64,000 bases of DNA from Gillisella vitis (GTDB lineage: Bacteria > Pseudomonadota > Alphaproteobacteria > Rhizobiales > Rhizobiaceae). Below, piece after piece: positions 55,828-64,000 of the stretch (within the stretch, counting starts at the first letter, position 1; each line of letters starts with the position of its first letter). Under the pieces are notes generated by a model. The model made no database searches. It was not told where the DNA came from and was given only the letters and a program-made list of their open reading frames with translations. The stretch spans positions 496,001-560,000 of the forward strand of contig NZ_JACHLU010000001.1 in the NCBI RefSeq assembly GCF_014204625.1, given 5' to 3'. The translations under genes were made by a program, and so were the position numbers.

Positions 55828-56350
55828 CGGAACCTCCAACAATGCGCAGTTTCGGGATTGTGCCATGGTTGTTTTCAAGATCACGCAAGCGGGCACGGGC
55901 GCGAGAAAGCCGCGACATCAGGGTGCCAACCGGAATGCCCAGCAATTGCGCGGCCTCCTGATAGGAAAACTCCTCGATGGTCACGAGATGCAGGGCCTGC
56001 CGCTGATCTTCGGGCAGCTCCAGAAACGCCTGTCGCAACTGGTTGAGGCGCACCACCTGTTCCTGCCCGCTTTCCACAACCGGATCAAACATCTCTGCCG
56101 CAATGGCATCACGCCGCGCAGTCGATTTCATCCGCCGCAGCCGATCCACATGGGTGTTGTGCAAAATAGAGAACAGCCACCGCCGCAGATTGCCTTCATG
56201 GCGAAAACTTCCGTGCCGCTCATAGGCACGCACCAAAGTGTCATTCACCAGATCTTCGGCATCATCGACATTGCGCACAAGCGTCAGCGCATAGCGCTTG
56301 AGAGCTGCCAATTGTCCGATCACATCAAAGGGGCCAGTTGTTTTGTCCAT
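55811..56350 (-). CDS. ECF-family RNA polymerase sigma factor
   Basis: A 179-residue sigma-70 relative with only regions 2 and 4. Region 2 includes YALTLVRNVDDAEDLVNDTLVRAYERH. Region 4 includes LPEDQRQALHLVTIEEFSYQEAAQLLGIPVGTLMSRLSRA. It directs transcription of a stress regulon when released by the anti-sigma factor encoded next to it. ATG 56350 has no good ribosome-binding site, and a GGAATAA / CGTATA pair just upstream may be its own promoter. Confidence 0.93.
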   Translation of the reverse strand: MDKTTGPFDVIGQLAALKRYALTLVRNVDDAEDLVNDTLVRAYERHGSFRHEGNLRRWLFSILHNTHVDRLRRMKSTARRDAIAAEMFDPVVESGQEQVVRLNQLRQAFLELPEDQRQALHLVTIEEFSYQEAAQLLGIPVGTLMSRLSRARARLRDLENNHGTIPKLRIVGGSDDTAS

Positions 56351-56356
56351 GCCCTA

Positions 56357-56384
56357 TATACGAACCAACGGACAAACTTATTCC
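56357..56384 (-). promoter_or_regulatory. Candidate ECF-type autoregulatory promoter
   Basis: On the minus strand GGAATAA (56384-56378) and CGTATA (56362-56357), 15 bases apart, resemble ECF -35/-10 elements. The start point would fall at or within a few bases of the sigma gene's ATG, so the message may be leaderless. Confidence 0.35.
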
Positions 56385-56698
56385 ACTGCCGCTGATTTTT
56401 TTCGCAGCCGTGTGCATGATTTTGTCAATCACTCCTCTGTGAAAACAGGGGGTGCGACAATTTGATTATTGGCAAATGCCGCACACAAAAGCACCCAAAA
56501 CAGCCGCATCCATCTCGCATCTGCGAACAAGAACATTCTCCTAACCCCCAGAACTATCGCTATTTTTTTTGCTCACGCAACCTGCACGGCAGACAGAATG
56601 ATGCAGACGTGAAGAGACGCTGGATATATTAGCAGCCCTGCCTGCGACAAAATGCGCATTTCTTCTTTGAAAAAAAGGACTAATTCGCCTCCATGCGC
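56385..56698. other. Non-coding gap between ECF sigma and cyoA genes
   Basis: Part of the 366-base divergent region. It is AT-rich in places with short A and T runs. I see no reading frame, RNA gene or strong hairpin. It must contain the cyo promoter, but I could not pick convincing -35/-10 elements. Confidence 0.5.
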
Positions 56699-56712
56699 TT
56701 GATGTGAGTCAA
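56699..56712. promoter_or_regulatory. Putative FNR/FixK-type box at the cyoA start
   Basis: TTGATGTGAGTCAA matches TTGAT-N4-ATCAA at 9 of 10 positions. It lies only 4 bases before the cyoA ATG, where a bound regulator would act as repressor. FNR represses cyo in E. coli, so the logic is known; the site and its use here are inferred. Confidence 0.5.
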
Positions 56713-56716
56713 AGTA

Positions 56717-57874
56717 ATGAAAAAAATCCCAGTACTACCAATTCTGATGCTAGCTCCGCTGATGTTGCTTTCGAGCTGCAATATGGTTGTCATGTCGCCA
56801 TCCGGCGACATTGCAGCGCAGCAACGCGACCTCATTGTCTTCTCCACCGTTTTGATGCTGCTGATCATCGTTCCGGTGATCTTTTTGACGTTCCTGTTCG
56901 CCTGGCGCTACCGCGCGTCAAACAAGTCCGCGACATATCTGCCAGACTGGCACCATTCCACCAAGCTGGAACTGGTGGTGTGGTCCGCTCCGGTTGCGAT
57001 CATCCTCGTTCTGGCAACAGTGACGTGGATTGCGACCCACAGACTCGACCCCTATCGTCCGCTGGACAGGCTGGATGCAGAGCGCGCACTGCCGGCAGAC
57101 GTCAAGCCAATGACAGTCGAAGTGGTTGCCATGGATTGGAAGTGGCTTTTCATCTACCCTGATCTCGGTATTGCCACCGTCAACGAGCTTGCCGCACCTG
57201 TTGATGTGCCGGTCAACTTCAAGATCACAGCGCAGTCGGTGATGAACTCTTTCTACATCCCCGCTCTCGCCGGCCAGATCTACGCAATGCCTGGCATGCA
57301 GACCCAGCTTCATGGCGTTATCAACAAGACTGGCGTTTATGATGGGTTCTCGGCAAATTATTCGGGTGCCGGCTTCTCGAACATGCGTTTCAAATTCCAT
57401 GGCTTGAGCAAGGACGATTTTGAAGCCTGGGTTGCACGGGTCAAGTCAAACGGAACCGCGCTCAATCAGGACGCTTACATGAAGCTGGAAAAGCCGAGTG
57501 AAAAAGACCCTGTGCGCTACTACGCTTCCGCAGAAAAGAACCTGTACAACAAGATTCTGAACCTGTGCGTCGACCCGGACAAAATGTGCGTCGACAAGAT
57601 GATGCACATCGACATGATGGGCGGATCGGGCAAGGAAAGCGCTGAAAACCGCGAAAAGCTTGAATATGATGCCCGCGGTGTTGATCTGAGCGTCAGCCCT
57701 GGTCATGGCCATGGTGCCGCAGACGAGCACTCGTCCGTCAAGACGGACGCAATGCCGGTGTCATCCACCAGCAAGGCTGATGATGCAGCCACACAAATGA
57801 ACCATACCATGCCGGGAATGAACATGCCCGACAGCGATAAAGACGCAGCGACACCGGAACAGCCGAAAAACTGA
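56717..57874 (+). CDS. cyoA: Cytochrome bo3 ubiquinol oxidase subunit II
   Basis: A 385-residue lipoprotein subunit. The lipobox LLSSC places the lipid-modified Cys at 21. Two membrane segments follow (about 35-60 and 85-105), then a periplasmic cupredoxin-like domain ([20 protein letters not shown]). The copper A ligands of cytochrome c oxidases are absent, as expected for a quinol oxidase. The C-terminal 70 residues are His- and Met-rich ([21 protein letters not shown]), longer than in E. coli CyoA and possibly copper-binding. First gene of cyoABCD. The ribosome-binding site is weak. Confidence 0.95.
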   Translation: MKKIPVLPILMLAPLMLLSSCNMVVMSPSGDIAAQQRDLIVFSTVLMLLIIVPVIFLTFLFAWRYRASNKSATYLPDWHHSTKLELVVWSAPVAIILVLATVTWIATHRLDPYRPLDRLDAERALPADVKPMTVEVVAMDWKWLFIYPDLGIATVNELAAPVDVPVNFKITAQSVMNSFYIPALAGQIYAMPGMQTQLHGVINKTGVYDGFSANYSGAGFSNMRFKFHGLSKDDFEAWVARVKSNGTALNQDAYMKLEKPSEKDPVRYYASAEKNLYNKILNLCVDPDKMCVDKMMHIDMMGGSGKESAENREKLEYDARGVDLSVSPGHGHGAADEHSSVKTDAMPVSSTSKADDAATQMNHTMPGMNMPDSDKDAATPEQPKN

Positions 57875-57912
57875 ACCGCTCTTTCGCCGCACTCAACTCA
57901 ACGGGGCTTCCC

Positions 57913-59916
57913 ATGTTTTCAAACCCAGACATCATGAAGTTCATCTTCGGGCGTTTGACCTTAGAGTCCATTCCCTATCACGAACCGATCCTTGTGGTGA
58001 CATTTCTTGCTGTCGCCCTGGGCGGTGCCGTGGTGCTTGGCGCGCTCACCTATTTCAAGCTTTGGGGCTACCTGTGGACGGAATGGTTCACCAGCGTTGA
58101 CCACAAGAAAATCGGTATCATGTACATGATACTGGCCGTTATCATGCTGTTGCGCGGCTTTGCCGATGCATTGATGATGCGCCTCCAGCAGGCCATCGCC
58201 TTCAACGGCGACCCTGGTTTCCTGCCGCCGCACCATTACGATCAGGTCTTCACCGCCCATGGCGTGATCATGATCTTCTTCGTTGCCATGCCTTTTGTCA
58301 CCGGCCTGATGAACTTTGTCGTGCCGTTGCAAATCGGCGCGCGTGACGTATCCTTCCCGTTTCTGAACAATTTTTCGTTCTGGATGACGGCAGCCGGTGC
58401 GATTGTGGTGATGATCTCACTGTTTATCGGTGAGTTTGCCCGCACGGGCTGGCTGGCATACCCCCCGCTGTCGGGTGGGGATTACAGTCCGGGCGTCGGT
58501 GTCGACTATTACATCTGGGGTCTTCAGGTCGCAGGTGTCGGTACAACGCTCTCCGGTATCAACCTGATTGCCACCATTGTCAAAATGCGTGCACCCGGCA
58601 TGACCTTCATGAAGATGCCAATCTTCACCTGGACATCGCTTTGCACCAACGTGCTGATTGTTGCATCCTTCCCGATCCTGACCGCAACACTTGTGCTGCT
58701 GTCGCTTGACCGTTACTTCGGCATGAACTTCTTCACAAACGATCTCGGTGGCAATCCGATGATGTATGTGAACATGATCTGGATCTGGGGCCACCCGGAA
58801 GTTTACATTCTGGTCATTCCGGTCTTTGGTGTGTTTTCTGAAGTTGTAGCTGCATTTTCCGGCAAGCGCCTGTTTGGCTACAAGTCCATGGTCTACGCAA
58901 CCTGTAGTATCATGCTGCTGTCATACCTCGTATGGCTGCATCATTTCTTCACCATGGGTTCCGGCGCAAGCGTCAACTCGTTCTTCGGTATCACCACCAT
59001 GATCATCTCCATCCCGACAGGGGCGAAGATTTTCAACTGGCTGTTTACGATGTATCGCGGTCGCATTCGCTTTGAAGTTCCCATGCTGTGGACGATGGGA
59101 TTCATGGTAACCTTCGTGATTGGTGGCATGACCGGCGTTCTGCTTGCCGTTCCGCCAGCCGACTTCGTGCTGCACAACTCGCTGTTCCTGATTGCCCACT
59201 TCCATAACGTCATTATCGGTGGTGTTGTGTTCGGCGTGTTTGCAGGCATCAACTTCTGGTTCCCGAAGGCATTCGGCTTCAAGCTTGATGAATTCTGGGG
59301 CAAGATGTCCTTCTGGTTCTGGCTGGTTGGCTTCTACTTCGCCTTCATGCCGCTTTACGTGCTTGGTTTGATGGGCGTTACCCGCCGCATGAGCGAGTTT
59401 GATGATCCATCGCTGCAAATCTGGTTCGTGATTGCTGCCTTTGGTGCTGCTTTGATTGCGGCTGGTATCGGCTCGTTCATCATTCAGATTGCCGTGAGCA
59501 TCAAGAACCGTGAAAAGCTGCGCGATCTGACGGGCGATCCATGGGATGCGCGGACGCTGGAATGGTCGACATCGTCGCCACCGCCTGCTTACAACTTCGC
59601 ATTCACACCCGTCGTTCACGATCCGGATGCGTGGGATGATATGAAGAAGCGTGGCTACAGCCGTCCGCTGCTTGGTTTCCGCCCTATCCATATGCCGAAG
59701 AACACCGGCACGGGCGTGATCCTGTCCGGCTTGAGCGTTGCTTTTGCCTTTGGAATGATCTGGTACATGTGGTGGCTTGCGATCATTTCCTTTGTTGCAA
59801 TCGTTGCGGTCTCAATTGCGCATACGTTCAATTATAACCGTGACTATTACATCTCTGCGGAAGAAGTGGTGAATACCGAAGCCACGCGCACCGCTCTTCT
59901 GGCAAACAAGGGGTGA
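57913..59916 (+). CDS. cyoB: Cytochrome bo3 ubiquinol oxidase subunit I
   Basis: A 667-residue heme-copper oxidase catalytic subunit with about 15 membrane segments. The CuB/active-site region is [14 protein letters not shown] followed by HHFFTMG (His-His), and the heme ligands are in [13 protein letters not shown]. The first heme-b His is in [12 protein letters not shown]. It reduces oxygen to water with electrons from ubiquinol and pumps protons. It starts 38 bases after cyoA and is followed by cyoC 4 bases later. Confidence 0.97.
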   Translation: MFSNPDIMKFIFGRLTLESIPYHEPILVVTFLAVALGGAVVLGALTYFKLWGYLWTEWFTSVDHKKIGIMYMILAVIMLLRGFADALMMRLQQAIAFNGDPGFLPPHHYDQVFTAHGVIMIFFVAMPFVTGLMNFVVPLQIGARDVSFPFLNNFSFWMTAAGAIVVMISLFIGEFARTGWLAYPPLSGGDYSPGVGVDYYIWGLQVAGVGTTLSGINLIATIVKMRAPGMTFMKMPIFTWTSLCTNVLIVASFPILTATLVLLSLDRYFGMNFFTNDLGGNPMMYVNMIWIWGHPEVYILVIPVFGVFSEVVAAFSGKRLFGYKSMVYATCSIMLLSYLVWLHHFFTMGSGASVNSFFGITTMIISIPTGAKIFNWLFTMYRGRIRFEVPMLWTMGFMVTFVIGGMTGVLLAVPPADFVLHNSLFLIAHFHNVIIGGVVFGVFAGINFWFPKAFGFKLDEFWGKMSFWFWLVGFYFAFMPLYVLGLMGVTRRMSEFDDPSLQIWFVIAAFGAALIAAGIGSFIIQIAVSIKNREKLRDLTGDPWDARTLEWSTSSPPPAYNFAFTPVVHDPDAWDDMKKRGYSRPLLGFRPIHMPKNTGTGVILSGLSVAFAFGMIWYMWWLAIISFVAIVAVSIAHTFNYNRDYYISAEEVVNTEATRTALLANKG

Positions 59917-59920
59917 TCTG

Positions 59921-60538
59921 ATGGATCCGAGAAGCTATAAGGCTGAAAAGCCCGAATTCTACCTCACAGAGGACCATCATCCAGAAAGCAGCACGAACCT
60001 TGGGTTCTGGCTGTACCTGATGAGCGACTGCCTCATTTTTGCAATGTTGTTTGCAACCTATGCCGTGCTTGGCCGCAATTATGCGGCCGGCCCCTCGCCT
60101 GCTGATCTGTTTGATCTCAAGCTCGTGGCCATCAACACCGCCATGCTGCTGTTCTCATCCATCACCTATGGCTTTGCCATGCTGGCGATGGAAAAGAACA
60201 ACAAGTCTGCAACATTGGCATGGCTTGCCATCACCGGCCTGTTCGGGATCGTGTTTATCTATCTCGAACTCTATGAGTTTGCCCATCTGATCCATGAAGG
60301 TGCTGGCCCAAGCCGCAGCGCGTTCCTGTCGGCATTCTTCACACTGGTGGGCACCCACGGTCTGCACGTGACCTTCGGTATCATCTGGCTGGTGACGCTG
60401 ATGGTGCAGGTGCAAAAGCATGGATTGAATGAAGCAAACCAGCGCCGCCTGATGTGCCTTTCGATGTTCTGGCACTTCCTGGACGTTGTCTGGATCGGCG
60501 TATTTTCCTACGTTTACCTGCTGGGAGTCATCGGATGA
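59921..60538 (+). CDS. cyoC: Cytochrome bo3 ubiquinol oxidase subunit III
   Basis: A 205-residue subunit with five membrane segments. Family motifs are [35 protein letters not shown] and [14 protein letters not shown]. It stabilises subunit I. ATG 59921 follows the cyoB stop by 4 bases; its end overlaps cyoD by 4 bases (ATGA). Confidence 0.96.
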   Translation: MDPRSYKAEKPEFYLTEDHHPESSTNLGFWLYLMSDCLIFAMLFATYAVLGRNYAAGPSPADLFDLKLVAINTAMLLFSSITYGFAMLAMEKNNKSATLAWLAITGLFGIVFIYLELYEFAHLIHEGAGPSRSAFLSAFFTLVGTHGLHVTFGIIWLVTLMVQVQKHGLNEANQRRLMCLSMFWHFLDVVWIGVFSYVYLLGVIG

Positions 60539-60921
60539 GCCAGAACTCACATTCTCACGATCATGGCCATCATTCTGGTGGCCATCAGGCAAGCCACGGC
60601 AGTGTCAAGAGCTACGTCACAGGCTTTATTCTCTCGGTGATCCTGACAGCCATCCCATTCTGGTTGGTGATGACAGACGCGATTGAAAACAAGGCGCTTC
60701 TTGCCGGTCTGGTTATGGCCATTGGTGCGGTGCAGATCGTGGTTCACATGATCTACTTCCTGCATATGAACACCAAATCTGAGGGTGGCTGGACCATCAT
60801 GGCGTTGATTTTCACCGTCATTATCGTCGTCATCGCTCTGTCGGGTTCACTCTGGGTCATGCACCACCTGAATACCAACATGATGCCTATGGGCGTCGAA
60901 ATGATGAGAAACATGCCGTAA
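60535..60921 (+). CDS. cyoD: Cytochrome bo3 ubiquinol oxidase subunit IV
   Basis: A 128-residue small subunit with three membrane segments. It opens with a His-rich stretch ([18 protein letters not shown]), then [20 protein letters not shown] and a third helix [21 protein letters not shown] 60535 overlaps the cyoC stop. It helps assembly of the copper-heme centre. A modest hairpin follows before the SURF1 gene. Confidence 0.95.
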   Translation: MSQNSHSHDHGHHSGGHQASHGSVKSYVTGFILSVILTAIPFWLVMTDAIENKALLAGLVMAIGAVQIVVHMIYFLHMNTKSEGGWTIMALIFTVIIVVIALSGSLWVMHHLNTNMMPMGVEMMRNMP

Positions 60922-60958
60922 CCCTCTTGGTTCACCGAGAACCGAGTTATAACGACCG

Positions 60959-60980
60959 AGGCGGCGTGCAAATGCCGCCT
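60959..60980 (+). terminator. Possible attenuator between cyoD and the SURF1 gene
   Basis: AGGCGGC / GCCGCCT stem with an 8-base loop, 37 bases after the cyoD stop and 23 bases before the SURF1 ATG. There is no T-run, so partial termination or mRNA stabilisation is more likely than full termination. Confidence 0.4.
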
Positions 60981-61003
60981 TCACTGTTTCAGGAGCTCAG
61001 AGT

Positions 61004-61762
61004 ATGACAGCAGCCCCCGCACAACGACAAAGCTTGACACGCACCGCGGTGCTGTGCGCCTTTCTGCTGCTTGCCTGCGCCTGCTTTGTCGCGCTGGGCA
61101 TATGGCAAATCGAGCGCCTTGCGTGGAAACGCGATCTGATCGCCCGGGTTGATGCCCGTGTTCATGCCTTGCCCGTATCTGCCCCTTCTGCTGCTGACTG
61201 GCCCAGTATCAACCGCGAAAATGACGAATATCGGCGCGTTCAGGTGTCTGGTACATTCGACAACAGCAAGGAAAGCTTCGTCTTTGCCTCGACAGAGCTT
61301 GGCTCCGGTTACTGGGTCTTGACCCCTTTGAAAACTGCGGATGGTAACACTGTTCTGATCAACCGCGGTTTTGTTCCTCCAGACCGAAAAGACCCGACAA
61401 CCCGAACAGAAGCACAATCTTCCGATCCTGTTACCATCACGGGACTTCTGCGCTTGTCAGAGCCTGGCGGAACCCTGCTGCGCTCAAACGGTCCGCAAGC
61501 GGATCGCTGGTACTCGCGCGACGTGGCCGCTATTGCTGCAAAGCGCAACCTCACTCGTGTCGCGCCCTATTTCATCGATGCCGATAAATCAGCCTCAAAT
61601 GCCGCCTACCCCGTTGGCGGGATGACACAAATCCGTTTTCCCAACAGCCACCTTCAATATGCCATAACATGGTTTGTCATGGCCATTATGAGCCTCGGTT
61701 TTCTCTGGTTCCTGCTGCGACAGCCGATCAAAAACACCGAGGATCTGTCAGACTCGGAGTGA
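61004..61762 (+). CDS. SURF1 family oxidase assembly protein
   Basis: A 252-residue membrane protein with helices at about 15-35 and 220-240 and a periplasmic domain between. Family motifs are CFVALGIWQIERLAWK at the start, VLINRGFVP in the middle and HLQYAITWFVMAIMSLGFLW at the end. SURF1 proteins insert heme into heme-copper oxidases. Its place behind cyoABCD shows a role for bo3 oxidase (the cyo-linked SURF1q type). ATG 61004 follows CAGGAGCTC. Its stop codon lies inside a dispersed hairpin. Confidence 0.93.
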   Translation: MTAAPAQRQSLTRTAVLCAFLLLACACFVALGIWQIERLAWKRDLIARVDARVHALPVSAPSAADWPSINRENDEYRRVQVSGTFDNSKESFVFASTELGSGYWVLTPLKTADGNTVLINRGFVPPDRKDPTTRTEAQSSDPVTITGLLRLSEPGGTLLRSNGPQADRWYSRDVAAIAAKRNLTRVAPYFIDADKSASNAAYPVGGMTQIRFPNSHLQYAITWFVMAIMSLGFLWFLLRQPIKNTEDLSDSE

Positions 61763-61774
61763 ACCAGACAGATC
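61742..61774. repeat. Dispersed hairpin repeat, copy D (end of the SURF1 gene)
   Basis: GATCTGTC and GACAGATC form the outer stem; the inner core GACTCGGAGTGAACCAG matches copies B and C. The SURF1 stop codon (61760-61762) falls in the loop, so the last seven codons of SURF1 come from the repeat. Confidence 0.65.
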
Positions 61775-61979
61775 GGACTTGGCCCACCAGATCTGAACAT
61801 CTGGAATAGATCGATTTTCTGCGAAAAAGCGGGATAGAGTGCACAGTTCCTGAAATCAGTCTGCCACAGCGCCGGTCTGCGCCTCTTGTACTGCCGGAAA
61901 ATACTTGATAGGTGAACTCATCATTCCGCGATGTGTTCCTTTATTGGCCTTGCGACATCCCTCAAAAATGTAGCGACAG

Positions 61980-64000
61980 ATGCGTATTTTCTTCATCATC
62001 CTGTTTAGTCTGATGGCTTTGATCCGGCCGGTTTTTGCAGACGATTTGACATGGGATCAACGGATTACCAGTGGTCAGCTATCAAACGGGCTGCGCTATT
62101 TTCTCTACGATAGTGGCAAGGATGCCGACCCGTTCAATGTCAGGTTGATCGTTCATGCCGGTTCCGTGGATGAGGATCTTCCCAGCGGTATCGCCCATAT
62201 TCTCGAGCACATGGTCTTCCAGTCAAACGACGCACGTGGCCGCACCATGCATCAGGAGATTGAGTCGCTGGGCTGGCGCACGGGTGTGCAGGTCAACGCC
62301 GTAACCCGTGAAACAGAAACGCAATTCATGGTGCGCACGCGCCCGCACGACGCGCTGGATTTGCCCGGATCGCTCCAGTTCCTTGCTGATCTGGTCATGA
62401 AGCCGTCGCTGCGTCAGGAAGACTGGCAAAAAGAACGGTTTGTCATCCTGGAGGAACTGCGCCAGACCGTCAATCTCGCAGAACGTGTAAGCCGCCTCAG
62501 AAAGACGGCGTTGCGGCCCGGATCACGTTATGTCGATCGTCCCACCATCGGCACCCATGCCGGCATTTCACGCACAACGATTGACGATATACGGCAGTTT
62601 CACCAGAGCTTTTACCGCGCCTCGAACATGACCCTGATCGTCTCCGGGCATATCCAGCCTGAGGCAGCCCAGGCCGCGATCGAGCGGATTTTCGGCACAG
62701 CACCGACACTGAAAGCACCGAATCGAGACTATCTCATTCTTCCGCTCAAAAAGGGGGTCAACGTTGCTCTGGTGCAGGATCCGGCCGGCACGAGTTCGCA
62801 GGTCACCTATGCCTTGCGCAATACCATGCCAGCCCGGAAAACCGATGCCGGACAATTTGCCTATCTACAGCAGTATTTTCTAACGAGACTGATCCGCGAT
62901 GCGGTGGAGACCGAGGCACCCTACCACCGCAACATTGCCAGCAGCCTTGGCTTTGTCGCACAAGAGACAACCGCAGAACGCATGATTCTCGCCTTTAATG
63001 CCAAAGCGGCAAACCATGCCGCCGCAACCGACGTGCTGCTGGAGACGGTGGAGCGGCTGCGGCGTGACGGATTGTCACGCCCAGGGTTCGATGCACTCAT
63101 GGCGAAGACGCGAACCATTAACAAAAACAATCGGACAGCCGCAGAAAACCGGACTTTTGCCGAATGGGAGGACCGTATCGCGTCTGCCGTGCTGAGCGAT
63201 TCTGTCGTTGAAAATCCGGGTGAAAGAATGAAGCGCACGACGGCGCTTCTGGACCGGGTCACGTTTGAGGGACTGAATGCCCGATTGCGTGACATGCTGT
63301 CCGCCGAAGATCAGGTTCTCTTCTATCAGGTTCGAGGCGGCCTGTCGGTCACCCTGCCGGATGCGGCATCCATCGAGCAAAAAAGGCAAGACTGGGCGCA
63401 GTTGAAAGAAATGCCGGAGCGTGGGCCAGCGCCTGTGCAGGTAAAGGCAGCCACAGCACCGGAATGGCCAGCAGAAAAACGGATCGAGACATCAGGGCGC
63501 ATCGTGGCCGCAAGCCGCAAAACGAATCCCGAGATCATCGAGTGGAGCCTGTCGAATGGAGACAAGGTTGTCTGGCTGGTGCGCAATACGGCGGATGGCA
63601 AAGTCTATCTCTCAGGGCAGTCGCGTCCCGGATTCCGCAATCGGACCTTTGACAGCGTCGCATCGCAAGCCGCGCTGCAACTGTTCATGCAAAGCGGCTA
63701 CGGTTTCTGGACCCAGGCCGACTATGACCTGTGGGCGGCAAAGCAAAAGCAGACATGGAGCTTTGCCCTCAAGGAGGGCTATCTGGATGCCGGAATTGCA
63801 ACCAATCCTGCCGATCTGCCGAAAATGCTTGAAACCTATGCCGCAACCATCGCCTATGGCGGCGTCAGGCAAGAGGCCGTGGACACCTTCAAAGAGCAAT
63901 TCTCTGCAAGCTCACAGAGTTTTTACAGCCCAACGACAGAATTGCTCTATGGCAAAGCAGAAGACAGCGAGAGCGCTGAAGCACTCTCAATGGTCCAGCC
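61980..64000 (+). CDS. M16 family zinc peptidase (truncated by window edge)
   Basis: 673 codons are visible, and the gene runs past the right edge. A signal peptide is present (MRIFFIILFSLMALIRPVFA, cleavage before DD), so the protein is periplasmic or membrane-attached. The inverted zinc motif HILEH is at 73-77, with the third ligand in ILEELRQT, Glu158 or 159. Downstream sequence looks like the inactive partner domain of pitrilysin/PqqL-type peptidases. ATG 61980 is preceded by an in-frame stop and lacks a strong ribosome-binding site. Unrelated to the cyo operon by function. Confidence 0.9.
   Translation, partial: MRIFFIILFSLMALIRPVFADDLTWDQRITSGQLSNGLRYFLYDSGKDADPFNVRLIVHAGSVDEDLPSGIAHILEHMVFQSNDARGRTMHQEIESLGWRTGVQVNAVTRETETQFMVRTRPHDALDLPGSLQFLADLVMKPSLRQEDWQKERFVILEELRQTVNLAERVSRLRKTALRPGSRYVDRPTIGTHAGISRTTIDDIRQFHQSFYRASNMTLIVSGHIQPEAAQAAIERIFGTAPTLKAPNRDYLILPLKKGVNVALVQDPAGTSSQVTYALRNTMPARKTDAGQFAYLQQYFLTRLIRDAVETEAPYHRNIASSLGFVAQETTAERMILAFNAKAANHAAATDVLLETVERLRRDGLSRPGFDALMAKTRTINKNNRTAAENRTFAEWEDRIASAVLSDSVVENPGERMKRTTALLDRVTFEGLNARLRDMLSAEDQVLFYQVRGGLSVTLPDAASIEQKRQDWAQLKEMPERGPAPVQVKAATAPEWPAEKRIETSGRIVAASRKTNPEIIEWSLSNGDKVVWLVRNTADGKVYLSGQSRPGFRNRTFDSVASQAALQLFMQSGYGFWTQADYDLWAAKQKQTWSFALKEGYLDAGIATNPADLPKMLETYAATIAYGGVRQEAVDTFKEQFSASSQSFYSPTTELLYGKAEDSESAEALSMVQ

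Noticed and set aside
1..64000. CRISPR arrays, tRNA genes, insertion sequences or prophage
   Set aside because: No regularly spaced repeats, tRNA-like cloverleafs, transposases or phage genes were seen on reading the window.

Overview
The window looks like a chromosomal segment of an alphaproteobacterium of the Rhizobiales, probably Rhizobiaceae-like. The evidence is a rhamnose locus in the Rhizobium leguminosarum order (rhaRSTPQUK divergent from rhaDI), a dctA / dctBD pair with a sigma-54 promoter, a cyoABCD-SURF1 operon, and moderate G+C with few long intergenic gaps. I saw no rRNA, tRNA, insertion sequence, prophage or CRISPR array. Genes at both ends run off the window.

Region 1, 1-12.5 kb, is an accessory island. 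On the plus strand lie the tail of an unknown gene, two related secretion- or lipid-type proteins (TULIP/P47-like by motif, tentative), and an 830-residue protein with a clear MACPF (perforin-like) signature. They converge on a minus-strand set: a one-module type I polyketide synthase (KS-AT-DH-KR-ACP), a free acyl carrier protein and a free FabF-like ketosynthase. The pairing of a pore-former-like protein and putative lipid-binding proteins with a dedicated acyl-chain assembly line is the most unusual content here.

Region 2, 12.7-24.9 kb, is L-rhamnose uptake and breakdown: an FAH-family hydrolase, rhaK, rhaM(U), rhaQ, rhaP, rhaT, rhaS and rhaR on the minus strand, and rhaD and rhaI on the plus strand. 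A large inverted repeat in the divergent promoter is a likely RhaR operator. A candidate small RNA with a strong terminator follows rhaI.

Region 3, 25-28.2 kb, holds a two-component system, a YciA-type thioesterase, and an orphan cheW coupled to a small upstream reading frame.

Region 4, 28.4-47.9 kb, is a large catabolic region for an amino-sugar or glycopeptide-like substrate. A seven-gene minus operon (RidA, RpiR/MurR-like regulator, SDR, GH20 hexosaminidase, M81 peptidase, MFS carrier, CutC) is divergent from a plus operon (NTF2-like protein, second M81 peptidase, D-threonine aldolase/D-serine dehydratase-like PLP enzyme). Next come a CUT1 sugar ABC transporter with a Gfo/Idh oxidoreductase, and a divergent gntR-nagA-ROK kinase operon behind an array of repeated half-sites. 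No glucosamine-6-phosphate deaminase (nagB) was found.

Region 5, 47.9-52.7 kb, is C4-dicarboxylate uptake: dctD and dctB, with divergent dctA behind a near-consensus sigma-54 promoter and two DctD-type upstream sites.

Region 6, 52.7-64 kb, is respiration and stress. It holds nnrU and a pseudoazurin sharing a promoter region with an FNR-like box, a Bax-inhibitor-1 family protein, an ECF sigma/anti-sigma pair, the cytochrome bo3 quinol oxidase operon cyoABCD with SURF1 (an FNR-like box lies just before cyoA), and the start of an M16 zinc peptidase gene.

A family of short dispersed hairpins (four copies, same core) marks gene boundaries across the window.
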